A DNA stretch of 64,000 bases from Vibrio toranzoniae (GCF_024347655.1 NZ_AP025514.1:2790001-2854000); one strand, 5' to 3'; numbered from the stretch's first letter, positions 50,249 to 59,990 are shown. The notes: a model not told the origin generated them from the sequence alone. Program-made: numbers and translations.

Positions 50249-51226
50249 ATGCGAATATTTTTTCATTCATTGCTATGTACAATTGTCATCACCTTGTTAA
50301 ATGGCTGTTTTTTCTTCCAAGATGATGATCAACGTTGGGAAATTGAACCCAATGGCGCCACCAGCTTTGCGCTCAGCAGAGATGGACGCTTCGCCCTGCT
50401 CTACTCTCAGAAAAAACACTTACTGCTCTGGGACTTAGAGCAAAACAAAGAGCTTGCTCAACTCGGTCCGCAAGACCAATCAGAAAACCAAGTATCCCGT
50501 ATCCGAATCTCGGACAATGGTCGCTTTGCCATTACCGCAAGCCAAATGAATTTCGCCGTGTGGGACTTATCTTGGACTCAAGCTGAAGGGCTTTGGTCTA
50601 TTTCCGATGGCTTGATTCGCGATGTCGATATATCTAGCAACGGTGAAAAAGTATTGCTTGGCCTGTCTAATGGTAAAGCGATCTATGTGGATTTAGTCAC
50701 CGGACGCCGTCTGGAGTTCCTCGCTCACCGAGAAAAAGTGAATTCGGTGTCCCTTTCGGCCAATGGTCGCTACGCACTTACTGGCGGGAATGATTACAAA
50801 GCTTACCTTTGGGATACCGAGTCTGGCTTGGTATTGCGTACCTTTGAGCATGAACAAAGAGTAGTACGAGTTGCGCTACAGCGCGATGGTGAACTGGCTT
50901 TTACCTCTGACGGAGGTAATCAGGCTATGATTTGGGATCTTGAAACTGGTGAGTATCAAGCGCAACTACAGAGTTGGTCTCGACAATTGATATTTTCAAG
51001 TGCACGTTTCTCTGATGACGGCCGTATGTTGGTGACAGGAACACCATCAAGCCAAGTGAGCGTGTGGAACACTCAGGATGGCAAAAGAATTTCTCGTCAC
51101 GATGCTGAACCATTAAAAGATGCTCGCCCTCCCCGTGCGGTAGTGTATGATGCGACCTTTGATGATAAAAACCGTGTGATATCGGGCACCTCAGCGGGCA
51201 TTGCCCAAGCTTGGAATGTGGATTAA
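50249..51226 (+). CDS. WD40-repeat lipoprotein of unknown function
   Basis: The 325-aa product has an N-terminal lipoprotein signal (FHSLLCTIVITLLNGC; lipidated Cys20 from the ATG at 50249) and then seven or so WD40-like repeats, such as GRFALLYSQKKHLLLWDLE, ANGRYALTGGNDYKAYLWD and DDGRMLVTGTPSSQVSVWN. It is an outer-membrane-type propeller lipoprotein; the partner is unknown. The position between fkpA and slyX is not known from E. coli. Its end overlaps the start region of slyX, so the two are probably one transcript. A GTG at 50246 is an alternative start. Confidence 0.85.
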   Translation: MRIFFHSLLCTIVITLLNGCFFFQDDDQRWEIEPNGATSFALSRDGRFALLYSQKKHLLLWDLEQNKELAQLGPQDQSENQVSRIRISDNGRFAITASQMNFAVWDLSWTQAEGLWSISDGLIRDVDISSNGEKVLLGLSNGKAIYVDLVTGRRLEFLAHREKVNSVSLSANGRYALTGGNDYKAYLWDTESGLVLRTFEHEQRVVRVALQRDGELAFTSDGGNQAMIWDLETGEYQAQLQSWSRQLIFSSARFSDDGRMLVTGTPSSQVSVWNTQDGKRISRHDAEPLKDARPPRAVVYDATFDDKNRVISGTSAGIAQAWNVD

Positions 51227-51231
51227 GAACG

Positions 51232-51459
51232 ATGACAGAAAAGCGAGTTGAAAAACTGGAAAGCCGCGTGAATGACCTAGAGTGTCAGCTAGCTTTTCAA
51301 GAACAGACCATTGAAGAACTCAATGAAGCGCTTAGCCAACAACAGATGTTGATCACAAGAATGCAAGACCAAATGAAGTTCGTGGTTGGCAAAGTGAAAA
51401 ACATGGATGGCTCAAACTTAGCAGACGCATCAGAAGAGACGCCACCGCCACACTATTAG
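51232..51459 (+). CDS. slyX: SlyX family coiled-coil protein
   Basis: The 75-aa protein starts at the ATG at 51232 (MTEKRVEKLESRVNDLECQL), six bases after the WD40 stop, and is a single long coiled coil with leucine heptads, ending TPPPHY like other SlyX proteins. The role of SlyX is unknown. It lies near slyD and fkpA as in E. coli. Confidence 0.93.
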   Translation: MTEKRVEKLESRVNDLECQLAFQEQTIEELNEALSQQQMLITRMQDQMKFVVGKVKNMDGSNLADASEETPPPHY

Positions 51460-51518
51460 GCAAGCTGAAAACGAGCGAATAAATATTAATGATGCACTCC
51501 ACTGACAACAGAAATTGA

Positions 51519-51546
51519 AAGGGCGGCAGATCTATCTGTCGCCCTT
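51519..51546. terminator. Hairpin between slyX and iaaA
   Basis: AGGGCGGCAGA pairs (one G-T) with TCTGTCGCCCT. The T run is weak, but the site lies where slyX and iaaA converge and could stop both. Confidence 0.6.
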
Positions 51547-51585
51547 CGTTTATGTACCGACAGGCTAGGATCAAACTATCATGGT

Positions 51586-52548
51586 TTACTCATCGGCATA
51601 AATTTTCACTTCAACATAGCCTTCAGTATCAACGCTGGCACGGTACATCCCAGAGCTGTTCATTCCGAAATGAATTTCGCCTTGGCCATCAATAGCGATC
51701 AAACCGCCTTCACCCCCCATGGCTTTTAGTTCACCTTGGATAATTTGCTCACTGGCCGTGTGCACATCTTCCTTGAGGTAACGCATTCGTGCAGCCACAT
51801 CACTGGCGACCATTTTTCTGAGGAAAAACTCCCCCATACCCGTTGTAGAAACAGCAACGTTACCATTTTCGGCAATAGTGCCTGCACCTATGATTGGCGA
51901 GTCACCGACACGACCATATTGCTTATTGGTCACGCCGCCAGTGCTTGTCGCAGCCGCTAAGTTACCCGCTTGGTCTAACGCTACAGCCCCTACGGTTCCA
52001 TGCTTTTTATCGTCTGGATACTGGTCTTGTTGCTCTTCATACTGAGCTTCAGAGAGAGCAAAAATACCTTTCTCCTTCATCGATTGCAGCTGATCGTAGC
52101 GACGTTCAGTAAAAAAGTAGTCTTGCTCGGTAAACGTATACTCGTGTTCAAAGGCAAACTTCTCAGCACCTTCGCCAATCAGTAGTACGTGGTCGCTTTT
52201 AAGCATCACATCACGCGCGAGCTCAACTGGGTTTTTAATATGACGCACCCCTGCTATCGCACCGGCATCCATTTCACGCCCATGCATCACTGAGGCATCC
52301 ATCTCAACAAATTCATCATGAGTCAAAACCGAACCTTTACCAGCATTAAAGTGTGGGCTGTCTTCCATCACTTTAACCGATGCAACCACTGCATCGAGAG
52401 CATCACCGCCCGATTGCAGAACTTGATAACCGGCCAAAACAGACTTTTTCAAGGCTTCGACAATGCCCGTTTTTAGTTCATCGCTCATCTGATCTCGCAA
52501 GATGGTTCCAGCACCACCATGAATGGCGATTGAAAAAGGCTGTGACAT
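51586..52548 (-). CDS. iaaA: isoaspartyl peptidase / L-asparaginase (Ntn hydrolase)
   Basis: The 320-aa precursor belongs to the plant-type asparaginase family that cleaves isoaspartyl dipeptides and asparagine. It self-cleaves at HGTVGAVALD before the nucleophile Thr185, giving alpha and beta chains. Other conserved parts are IHGGAGT at the start, SPHFNAGKGSVL and TSTGGVTNKQYGRVGDSPII. It lacks a signal peptide, so it is cytoplasmic. Confidence 0.93.
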   Translation of the reverse strand: MSQPFSIAIHGGAGTILRDQMSDELKTGIVEALKKSVLAGYQVLQSGGDALDAVVASVKVMEDSPHFNAGKGSVLTHDEFVEMDASVMHGREMDAGAIAGVRHIKNPVELARDVMLKSDHVLLIGEGAEKFAFEHEYTFTEQDYFFTERRYDQLQSMKEKGIFALSEAQYEEQQDQYPDDKKHGTVGAVALDQAGNLAAATSTGGVTNKQYGRVGDSPIIGAGTIAENGNVAVSTTGMGEFFLRKMVASDVAARMRYLKEDVHTASEQIIQGELKAMGGEGGLIAIDGQGEIHFGMNSSGMYRASVDTEGYVEVKIYADE

Positions 52549-52638
52549 GCAAATTCTCCACTGACGTATTCTTAGAATGTTGTGCTATCAATACCACATC
52601 CATGATTCTATGTCTGATAGAGAAAACCAAACTTTTTG

Positions 52639-52685
52639 CGGATGCTTAGATTTACGGATACTTAGATTTACGGATACTTAATTCG
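52639..52685. repeat. 16-bp tandem repeat, about 2.7 copies
   Basis: The unit CGGATACTTAGATTTA is repeated with one substitution (GATG for GATA) in the first copy. It lies between iaaA and slyD. No function is apparent. Confidence 0.85.
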
Positions 52686-52724
52686 GTAGATTAAAAGCCA
52701 GGTCAAAAGGCTCGGCGCCAATAC

Positions 52725-52751
52725 GAAAAAAGCCTCCACAAGGGAGGCTTT
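52725..52751 (-). terminator. Terminator after slyD
   Basis: A stem AAGCCTCC / GGGAGGCTT with an ACAA loop is followed on the minus strand by TTTTTTCG, 33 bp after the slyD stop. Confidence 0.85.
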
Positions 52752-52783
52752 CAAGATTCTTAATCTACACCGTTAATTCGGTA

Positions 52784-53371
52784 TTAGTGAGAACCACAGC
52801 TACCGCCGCCGCAGCAGCCGTCTTTTTTCTCTTCACCATGGTCGTGGTCTTCGCCACCGCAGCAACCGCCTTCGTGGTCATGATCGTGGTCGTGACCACA
52901 GCCACCTTCTTGGTGCACATGACCGTGTTGAACTTCTTCTTCAGTCGCTTCACGAACCGCTACAACTTCAACATCAAACGTTAGTGTTTGACCAGCTAGC
53001 ATATGGTTACCGTCAACAACAACTTCGTCGCCATCTACTTCAGTAATTTCTACTGGGATCGGACCTTGGTCTGTATCCGCTAGGAAACGCATACCTACTT
53101 CGATTTCTTCAACACCTTGAAACACATCAGAAGGCACTCGTTGAACGAGGGCGTCGTTGTGCTCACCGTAAGCCTCTTCTGGAGTAACAGTTGCAGAGAA
53201 TTTGTCGCCAGCCACTTTGCCTTCAAGCTCTTTTTCAAGACCTGTAATTAGGTTGTTGTGACCGTGAAGGTAATCTAGTGGAGCCTCTGCAGTTGATTGA
53301 TCAACTACTACGCCATCTTCAAGTTTCACTTGATATGCAACACTAACCACTACGTTCTTTTCAATTTTCAT
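52784..53371 (-). CDS. slyD: SlyD, metal-binding FKBP-type isomerase
   Basis: SlyD is a cytoplasmic proline isomerase and chaperone that also delivers nickel to hydrogenase maturation. The 195-aa protein has an FKBP domain with an IF domain inserted (about 1-150: YQVKLEDGVVVDQSTAEAPL; EELEGKV-type core) and a long C-terminal His/Cys-rich tail (about 148-195: HGHVHQEGGCGHDHDHDHEG and CCGGGSCGSH) for metal binding. Length equals E. coli SlyD (196 aa). Confidence 0.97.
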   Translation of the reverse strand: MKIEKNVVVSVAYQVKLEDGVVVDQSTAEAPLDYLHGHNNLITGLEKELEGKVAGDKFSATVTPEEAYGEHNDALVQRVPSDVFQGVEEIEVGMRFLADTDQGPIPVEITEVDGDEVVVDGNHMLAGQTLTFDVEVVAVREATEEEVQHGHVHQEGGCGHDHDHDHEGGCCGGEDHDHGEEKKDGCCGGGSCGSH

Positions 53372-53467
53372 GAGAGCTCCAAGGAGGTTTGGACTAGGCT
53401 CGAACAGTTGAACCTAGGAATAAATTTTGTACACCGGGTATTATGGGGATGAATTAATGAAACTCAA

Positions 53468-53674
53468 TCATTCTGGTTTAAAAATACCGATCATTTCTTG
53501 ATTCGCGTGTTCAGATTTCTCTACAGTTTTGGGTTTACGCTGTTCAGTGAAGTCGCAGTCGACACATTCCACCAACTCGATATTATTCTCGACCCACCAG
53601 CGAAGTGTGTCTTGAGTGTTGCAGCTTGGGCAGCTCGCCCCTGCGATAAAGCGTTTTTTCTGTTTCACGTTCAT
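53468..53674 (-). CDS. yheV: YheV family zinc-ribbon protein
   Basis: The 68-aa protein has two CxxC knuckles (Cys15/Cys18 in GASCPSC and Cys37/Cys40 in VECVDCDF), as in the YheV/DUF2387 family of putative metal-binding proteins. Function unknown. It lies between slyD and kefB, as in E. coli. Confidence 0.92.
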   Translation of the reverse strand: MNVKQKKRFIAGASCPSCNTQDTLRWWVENNIELVECVDCDFTEQRKPKTVEKSEHANQEMIGIFKPE

Positions 53675-53794
53675 GTCCTTTACTACTCTGGATTCGCTGT
53701 TCTTCTATGCCCCACAATGTAAAGCCAATAGAGACCGCGTTTATTATTAGGCTGTATTTTTCTTATTACAAAATCATTGGCTCTAAGCTCTGAA

Positions 53795-55591
53795 TTATTG
53801 CCAATAGTTTCGAGACTGGTGATCGTTTTCCATCTCGTGTCCAAAAATCTCTTCGAGCTCTTTGCGAGCCTCTTTGGCTCTTTGAGCTAGCTCTGCATCT
53901 TCACTATGCTGAGAAAGTAACTCCTTCAGCATACCATTATCCAATTTCCTAAAGTGTGCTTCTGCTCGCTTCGCTTTATAAGGATGCATGCCGAGTTCGG
54001 TCAACGTTTGACGACCTAAATCGAGGGCTCCAAGGAAGGTTTCTCGCGAGTAGTTACTCACACCGTGGTTAAGCAATTGATAGGCCTCAACACGGCTTCG
54101 AGCACGCGCTAAGATCTTTAAGCGTGGGAAGTGCTGCTTACATAAATCGACGGTTTTCATAATTTCGTCTGGAGAGTCAGTACACAACACAATCGCTTCG
54201 GCTTTATCTGCACCCGCAGCTCTTAACAACTCTAAGTGTGTTGAATCGCCGTAAAATACTTTGTAACCGAACTTTCTAAGGATATGTATTTGGCTGGCAT
54301 CACTCTCAAGGACGGTGATACGAATCTTGTTGGCATACATTAAGCGGCCAATGATTTGACCAAAACGACCAAAGCCAGCAATGATCACTCGAGGGCTGCG
54401 ATCCACCACATCTGAAGACATCGAACTTTCACTGATTTGATTAAGTTGACGAGCGAAAAATTTATCTTGCAGCTTTAACATCAATGGCGTTGTCACCATA
54501 GACAAGCTGACAACAACCAATAAGAACGACACTTGTTCGTTACTTAAGAGGCCTTGTGCGCTCGCCGCAGTAAAAATGACAAAGGCAAACTCACCACCTT
54601 GGCTAAGAATCATTGCCATTCGGCTACGCGCTTTAGCTTGAGTACCAAAGATACGAGCAAGCACATACAACACTAACCCCTTTAAGACGACCAAAGCCGA
54701 CACAGCACTGAGTATGACGAATGGGCTTTCCGCTAACAAACCTAAATTTACCGCCATCCCAACAGAGATAAAGAACAGACCAAGCAGTAGCCCTTTGAAG
54801 GGGTCAATCGCAATCTCAAGCTCGTGTCGATATTCACTTTCAGCCAAAAGTACGCCCGCGAGGAAAGTACCTAATGCCATCGACAAGCCAATTTGCTGCA
54901 TTATGACCGCAATACCAATCACAAGTAATAGTGCCGCAATCGTAAACACCTCACGAACACCACTCATGACTATGTATCGAAACAGTGGTCTCAGTAAGAA
55001 GTGACCACCAACAAACAAACCAATCACACCACCTAGCATCCACAACATATCAGCCCAACTACCACCGACATTACCAGCAAGCAGGGGTAACATCGCCAAC
55101 ATTGGAATGACCGCGATATCTTGAAAAAGTAACACCGCAAAGCCTGACTGCCCGGCCTCTTTGCCACCGAGCTCCCGCTCCTCAATAACACGCAAAGCTA
55201 TCGCAGTTGAAGATAGTGCCAACCCCATACCTATCACGAGACTCGTTTGCCAACTTAAACCAAACAAACGCACGATAGCGGTAATTATCAAAGTGGTGAT
55301 CAGCACTTGCGCGCCACCCAACCCAAGAATAGGCGCTCTCATTTGCCACAATTTTTTGGGGTTTAGCTCTAAACCAATCAGAAAGAGCAATAATACGACC
55401 CCAAGTTCGGAGAAATGCAGAATTGCCTCGACGTCACTGATCAGCCCGAGCCCCCATGGCCCAATCGCCACACCTGCTAACAAATACCCCAACACCGAAC
55501 CCAAACCAGCTCGCTGTGCGATAGGAACCGCAACGACAGCCGCCGCTAAAAAGATAACGCTACTTTGCAGAAAATCATTAGTCAGGGCCAT
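53795..55591 (-). CDS. kefB: KefB, glutathione-gated K+/H+ antiporter
   Basis: KefB releases potassium when electrophiles form glutathione adducts, acidifying the cytoplasm for protection. The start at 55591 (MALTNDFLQSSVIFLAAAVV) has AGGAG six bases upstream and gives 598 aa, near E. coli KefB (601 aa). It has 12-13 membrane helices (about 1-375), a TrkA-N domain starting VIIAGFGRFGQIIGRLM (about 385-510) and a C-terminal tail. A longer in-frame reading overlaps kefG and is unlikely. It follows kefG by overlap. Confidence 0.93.
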   Translation of the reverse strand: MALTNDFLQSSVIFLAAAVVAVPIAQRAGLGSVLGYLLAGVAIGPWGLGLISDVEAILHFSELGVVLLLFLIGLELNPKKLWQMRAPILGLGGAQVLITTLIITAIVRLFGLSWQTSLVIGMGLALSSTAIALRVIEERELGGKEAGQSGFAVLLFQDIAVIPMLAMLPLLAGNVGGSWADMLWMLGGVIGLFVGGHFLLRPLFRYIVMSGVREVFTIAALLLVIGIAVIMQQIGLSMALGTFLAGVLLAESEYRHELEIAIDPFKGLLLGLFFISVGMAVNLGLLAESPFVILSAVSALVVLKGLVLYVLARIFGTQAKARSRMAMILSQGGEFAFVIFTAASAQGLLSNEQVSFLLVVVSLSMVTTPLMLKLQDKFFARQLNQISESSMSSDVVDRSPRVIIAGFGRFGQIIGRLMYANKIRITVLESDASQIHILRKFGYKVFYGDSTHLELLRAAGADKAEAIVLCTDSPDEIMKTVDLCKQHFPRLKILARARSRVEAYQLLNHGVSNYSRETFLGALDLGRQTLTELGMHPYKAKRAEAHFRKLDNGMLKELLSQHSEDAELAQRAKEARKELEEIFGHEMENDHQSRNYWQ

Positions 55592-56162
55592 CATTCGCTC
55601 CTGTATCTTGTAGCGGATCTTGCAACCAGTTTCGATAGGCTTCAGCGTGTTGATAACGCGCCATATCCGAAACATTCCGTGCCCAATGTAAAACCAAAGG
55701 TGACATCCAGTTCATCTGACACAAAGCAGCGGTTAACTCAAACGGTTGTAAGATCTCTTGCAATGGATATTTATTATAGCCTGCAGCGCCAAATGCCTCT
55801 TCTTTACCACCAGTAGTGATAACACTTCTCCAGTACCTACCTTTAAGCGCACACTGCTCACCAAACGCAAAACCTTTCCCTAACACGCGATCAAACCACT
55901 CCTTTAAGAGCGAAGGGCATGAATACATAAATAGAGGGTGTTGAAACACAATCACGTCGTACTCAAGGAGCAATTTACGCTCATAAGGGACATCGATAAA
56001 AAAGTCTGGATAGATGGCATAGAGATCATGAACTTTAACATGCCCTAGCGACTCTACCTTTTTAATCATCATCTGATTAGCAATAGAGGTGTGCGGCTCT
56101 GGGTGTGCGTAAATGATTAACACCTTTGGCACGGGGTTGTCTGTCGAGGGAGTATTACTCAT
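55578..56162 (-). CDS. kefG: KefG, ancillary flavodoxin-fold regulator of KefB
   Basis: KefG binds KefB at the membrane and is needed for full antiporter activity; it resembles NAD(P)H quinone oxidoreductases. The 194-aa protein has KVLIIYAHPEPHTSIANQMM, FQHPLFMYSCPSLLKEWFDR and VITTGGKEEAFGAAGYNKYP. The stop lies inside the first codons of kefB, so they are coupled. It is divergent from yheS. Confidence 0.93.
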   Translation of the reverse strand: MSNTPSTDNPVPKVLIIYAHPEPHTSIANQMMIKKVESLGHVKVHDLYAIYPDFFIDVPYERKLLLEYDVIVFQHPLFMYSCPSLLKEWFDRVLGKGFAFGEQCALKGRYWRSVITTGGKEEAFGAAGYNKYPLQEILQPFELTAALCQMNWMSPLVLHWARNVSDMARYQHAEAYRNWLQDPLQDTGANDGPD

Positions 56163-56334
56163 TCCTTTGAAACATTCCTTTGAGGGCTAAACAGTGGCAA
56201 GGCCACAAGAATTTAAAACAAAAGTTATTAATATGTTATTGGCATAATAACGCAAATTGCATTGTGATCGACTTTTATCTGGTTTCAGCCTACTATGCAG
56301 GCGTCTGTTCACCTCTAATTTCTATGCTACTTCT

Positions 56335-58257
56335 ATGATTACTTTCTCTGATATTCAATTGCTACGCGGCGGTAAGCCACTCCTCGACCAAGCATCTGCG
56401 ACTCTTCATCCTGGCGACAAGATCGGTTTGGTTGGTAAAAACGGCTGTGGTAAATCCACGCTTTTCGCCTTAATTAAGGATGAATTATCGATTGATGCCG
56501 GTTCATTCAGTAAACCCGCTCACTGGGAAATGGCTTGGGTTGCACAAGAAACCCCAGCATTAGAAAGAAAAGCCATTGAGTATGTGATTGATGGTGACAG
56601 AGAATATCGTGGCCTTGAAGAGCAATTAGCCAAAGCAGAACAGGCCGACAACGGTACACTGGTAGCAGAGATACACGGAAAAATTGAAACTATTGGTGGT
56701 TACACCATCAATTCACGAGCCGCAGAATTACTTGATGGCCTTGGTTTTCGTCAAGAACAAATGACATGGAATCTGACCCAATTTTCGGGTGGTTGGCGTA
56801 TGCGCTTGAACTTAGCGCAAGCTCTTCTATGTCGTAGTGACTTACTGCTACTCGATGAGCCTACCAACCACTTAGACTTAGACGCAGTGATGTGGTTAGA
56901 GCGCTGGCTACAAAGCTACCCTGGTACACTGATTCTTATCTCGCACGATAGAGACTTCTTAGATCCTATCGTCAACCGCATCGTGCATGTTGAAAACCAG
57001 CAGCTTAACGAATACACAGGAAACTACTCGTCGTTTGAGACTCAACGTGCTCAGAAACTGATCCTGCAACAAGCAATGTTCCAGAAGCAGCAGAAGCAAA
57101 TGTCTCACATGCAGAGCTACATTGACCGTTTCCGCTACAAAGCTTCAAAGGCTCGCCAAGCGCAAAGTCGTATTAAAGCGCTTGAAAAGATGGAACAAGT
57201 ACTACCCGCTCAATTTGATAACCCATTCAGCTTTGAATTTAGAGAGCCAGACGCGCTGCCTAACCCAATCATGATGATGGATGAGGTATCGGCGGGTTAC
57301 GACGACAACCTAATTCTAGAAAAGATTCGCCTTAACCTCGTTCCAGGTAGCCGTATCGGCCTGCTGGGCCGAAATGGTGCGGGTAAATCGACACTGATCA
57401 AACTGCTTTCAGGCGAACTAAAACAGCAAGGTGGTGAGCTGAACTATTCGCAAGGCGTTAAGTTGGGTTACTTCGCTCAACATCAATTGGAAACGCTGCA
57501 CCCAGAAGAGACGCCACTGCAACACATGATGCAGATTGCGCCTAAGCACACCGAGCAACAATTGCGAGATTACCTAGGCAGCTTTGGCTTCCAAGGTGAA
57601 AAAGCGCTCGATAAAGTGGCTCCGTTTTCTGGTGGTGAAAAAGCACGATTGGTATTGGCGCTACTGGTATGGCAAAAGCCAAATCTCTTGTTACTCGATG
57701 AACCAACCAACCACCTTGACCTCGATATGCGTCAAGCGCTGACCTTCGCGCTACAAACGTTTGAAGGCGCGATGGTTATCGTATCGCACGACCGTTACTT
57801 ACTGCGTGCAACCACCGATGACTTGTACCTAGTACATGACCGTCAGGTTGCGCCCTTTGACGGTGATCTTGACGATTACTATAAATGGCTGACTGAACAG
57901 CAAAAAATTGAACGTAAAGAAGCGCAAGCGTTAGCTCCGGCTAAAGACAGCGCGAACAGCGCAGCGGCAAAAAAAGATCAGAAACGTAAAGAAGCAGAGT
58001 TCAGAAAACTGACCGCACCACTGCGTAAAAATCTGACTCAATTTGAAAAGCAGATGGATAAGTTAACTCAGTCTCTTGAAGAAGCTGAACAGCAATTATC
58101 TGACACTTCACTTTATGAAGCTGAAAATAAGGCTAAACTGAATAAAGTACTCGCACTGCAAGCGAGCAGTAAATCACAGCTAGAAGAAGTTGAAATGGAT
58201 TGGATGTCCACTCAAGAAGAACTTGAGCAAATGGAACAGGAAATGGATAGCTTATGA
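56335..58257 (+). CDS. yheS: YheS, ABC-F family ATPase
   Basis: ABC-F proteins are soluble twin-ATPase factors that act on ribosomes. From the ATG at 56335 the product is 640 aa (E. coli YheS, 637). Two ABC domains: Walker A GKNGCGKST at 34-42 with FSGGWRMRLNLAQALL and LLLLDEPTNHLDLDA; and GRNGAGKST near 345 with FSGGEKARLVLALLV and LLLLDEPTNHLDLDM. The linker between them (about 235-310) and a coiled-coil tail (about 540-640) are the ABC-F signatures. It lacks antibiotic-resistance hallmarks. An upstream in-frame start at 56257 has no ribosome site. Confidence 0.95.
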   Translation: MITFSDIQLLRGGKPLLDQASATLHPGDKIGLVGKNGCGKSTLFALIKDELSIDAGSFSKPAHWEMAWVAQETPALERKAIEYVIDGDREYRGLEEQLAKAEQADNGTLVAEIHGKIETIGGYTINSRAAELLDGLGFRQEQMTWNLTQFSGGWRMRLNLAQALLCRSDLLLLDEPTNHLDLDAVMWLERWLQSYPGTLILISHDRDFLDPIVNRIVHVENQQLNEYTGNYSSFETQRAQKLILQQAMFQKQQKQMSHMQSYIDRFRYKASKARQAQSRIKALEKMEQVLPAQFDNPFSFEFREPDALPNPIMMMDEVSAGYDDNLILEKIRLNLVPGSRIGLLGRNGAGKSTLIKLLSGELKQQGGELNYSQGVKLGYFAQHQLETLHPEETPLQHMMQIAPKHTEQQLRDYLGSFGFQGEKALDKVAPFSGGEKARLVLALLVWQKPNLLLLDEPTNHLDLDMRQALTFALQTFEGAMVIVSHDRYLLRATTDDLYLVHDRQVAPFDGDLDDYYKWLTEQQKIERKEAQALAPAKDSANSAAAKKDQKRKEAEFRKLTAPLRKNLTQFEKQMDKLTQSLEEAEQQLSDTSLYEAENKAKLNKVLALQASSKSQLEEVEMDWMSTQEELEQMEQEMDSL

Positions 58258-58724
58258 GCCCAGAGCACGCCCCGATATCACTAACACTGGAACGACTATG
58301 GCAATTTAGCCTTCAGTATTACAGTGTGCGCGGTGTAAAGGATGCGTGCTTAGCTTTGCAAAACCAGTTCCACGGCAACGTCAATCTTCTGCTGCTTCTC
58401 AAATGGCTTGATGAGCAGCAACTCTCTTTTGCCGAAGAAGAGTGGCATAAAGTACAACAGTGTTTAAGCCGCTCTGAAACTCTTCTTCACAACTATCGTG
58501 AGCTACGTAAACACCTCAAACCTCAGGTTGTCGACTCTCTCTACCGCGAAGCTCTCCAATTTGAGCTACAGCTAGAGAAACAGCAGCAGTCCGACCTCGT
58601 TGACTGCATTAACTCCCTTAAACTTTTTGCCAACCAACAATCGTCACTCACCTTTAAATACTGTCGTTTATTAGGGGCAGAAAACCTCTATGCCGCTTTT
58701 TCTGAACCAGCACCACAGCCCTAA
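58254..58724 (+). CDS. TIGR02444 family protein, function unknown
   Basis: The 156-aa helical protein has LWQFSLQYYSVRGVKDACLA at its start, typical of the TIGR02444 family of gammaproteobacteria. No signal or membrane segment is seen. Its start overlaps the yheS stop by four bases, so it is translated with yheS. No function is known. Confidence 0.83.
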   Translation: MSPEHAPISLTLERLWQFSLQYYSVRGVKDACLALQNQFHGNVNLLLLLKWLDEQQLSFAEEEWHKVQQCLSRSETLLHNYRELRKHLKPQVVDSLYREALQFELQLEKQQQSDLVDCINSLKLFANQQSSLTFKYCRLLGAENLYAAFSEPAPQP

Positions 58725-58997
58725 CACGTCACCTCTCCCTTTTGAATCAAAAACCGAGCTTAATTGCGCACTATCATTTCCATGTTCACGTACAGACGAA
58801 TGCACACCAAAGGCAATCGATAATACAACCAACCTTGATGATATTCAGCCAGTTACGATCAACGTGTTTTTATGTTTCCTATAAGTTAACCCCTTGCGCT
58901 TATACCGAGAATCACCCAAGATCAAATCAAAACGTGGGCGTTTCACAACAAGCTCAATCCTTTATCAAAGCCCATAAAATAAGCATGGACTGTTTTT

Positions 58998-59990
58998 ATG
59001 ACAATATTTACCGCTGCCGCTGGTTTATCTAATCCCCACTTACAAACCTTAATACCACGGTTTATTAGAAAGCAGGCGTTGTTTCATCCTCAATGGCAAA
59101 CATTAGAAACACCCGATGGTGACTTTCTCGACCTTGCTTGGAGCGAATCACCAAGTGGTGACAATCCAGGTAGTAATCATCGAAGTAACAAACCTATATT
59201 CGTTCTGTTCCATGGTTTAGAGGGTAGCTTTGAGAGTCCTTATGCCAACGGCCTAATGAATGCGTTTGCTAAAGAGGGTTGGCTTTCAGTGATGATGCAT
59301 TTTAGAGGCTGCAGCGGAAAACCGAATCGCTTGGCTCGCGCATATCACTCAGGTGAAGTCGAAGACGCTCGCTTCTTCCTTAAACACCTTGATAGACAGT
59401 TTCCAAATAACCCAAAGGTTGCGGTTGGGATTTCCTTAGGCGGAAACATGTTAGCGAACTATTTGGTTGAATACGCAGATGACCCATTACTGTCGGCGGC
59501 AACAATAGTCTCTGCACCTTTTGATCTTGCCTGTTGTTCAAGCCGCATTGAACGAGGTTTCTCCAAGATCTATAAGAAGTACCTGCTCAATTCACTCAAA
59601 TCCAATGCGTTGAAAAAGGGTAATCTGCTACAAGATAAACTCGGGATCACCGCTGAAGCGATCAAGAAAATTAATAAGCTATACGAGTTTGATGAACGGA
59701 TTACTGCGCCGCTACACGGGTTCAAAAACGCGCAAGACTATTACGCACAGTGCTCCGCTCTTCCTAAGCTCAATCAGATAAAACTACCGACACAGATCAT
59801 TCACGCCAAAGATGATCCATTCATGACCGATGATGTTATTCCAAAATTCGTCCTCCCCGACAACATCGATTATCGACTGTTTCAAAAAGGTGGCCATGTG
59901 GGCTTTATTACCGGCAGTACGCTCAAACCTAGATTTTGGTTAGAAGAAGCATTACCCGCCTACTATGAAAGTCTCCAAGATTCGGCATAA
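58998..59990 (+). CDS. yheT: YheT family alpha/beta hydrolase
   Basis: The 330-aa protein has the alpha/beta hydrolase layout: a HGLEGSFESPY oxyanion loop, the nucleophile elbow VGISLGGNML (Ser near residue 150), Asp in HAKDDPFMTDDV, and His in GGHVGFITG. The substrate is unknown; E. coli YheT is a related hydrolase. It is followed by yheU. Confidence 0.93.
   Translation: MTIFTAAAGLSNPHLQTLIPRFIRKQALFHPQWQTLETPDGDFLDLAWSESPSGDNPGSNHRSNKPIFVLFHGLEGSFESPYANGLMNAFAKEGWLSVMMHFRGCSGKPNRLARAYHSGEVEDARFFLKHLDRQFPNNPKVAVGISLGGNMLANYLVEYADDPLLSAATIVSAPFDLACCSSRIERGFSKIYKKYLLNSLKSNALKKGNLLQDKLGITAEAIKKINKLYEFDERITAPLHGFKNAQDYYAQCSALPKLNQIKLPTQIIHAKDDPFMTDDVIPKFVLPDNIDYRLFQKGGHVGFITGSTLKPRFWLEEALPAYYESLQDSA

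Noticed and set aside
52765..52984. Frames with runs of Val, Met, Thr and Ala across the slyD tail
   Set aside because: Shadow of the His/Cys-rich SlyD tail in other frames.
56335..58257. yheS as an antibiotic-resistance ABC-F gene
   Set aside because: The protein is the usual housekeeping type with linker and tail lengths like E. coli YheS, and it is in the conserved yhe gene order.
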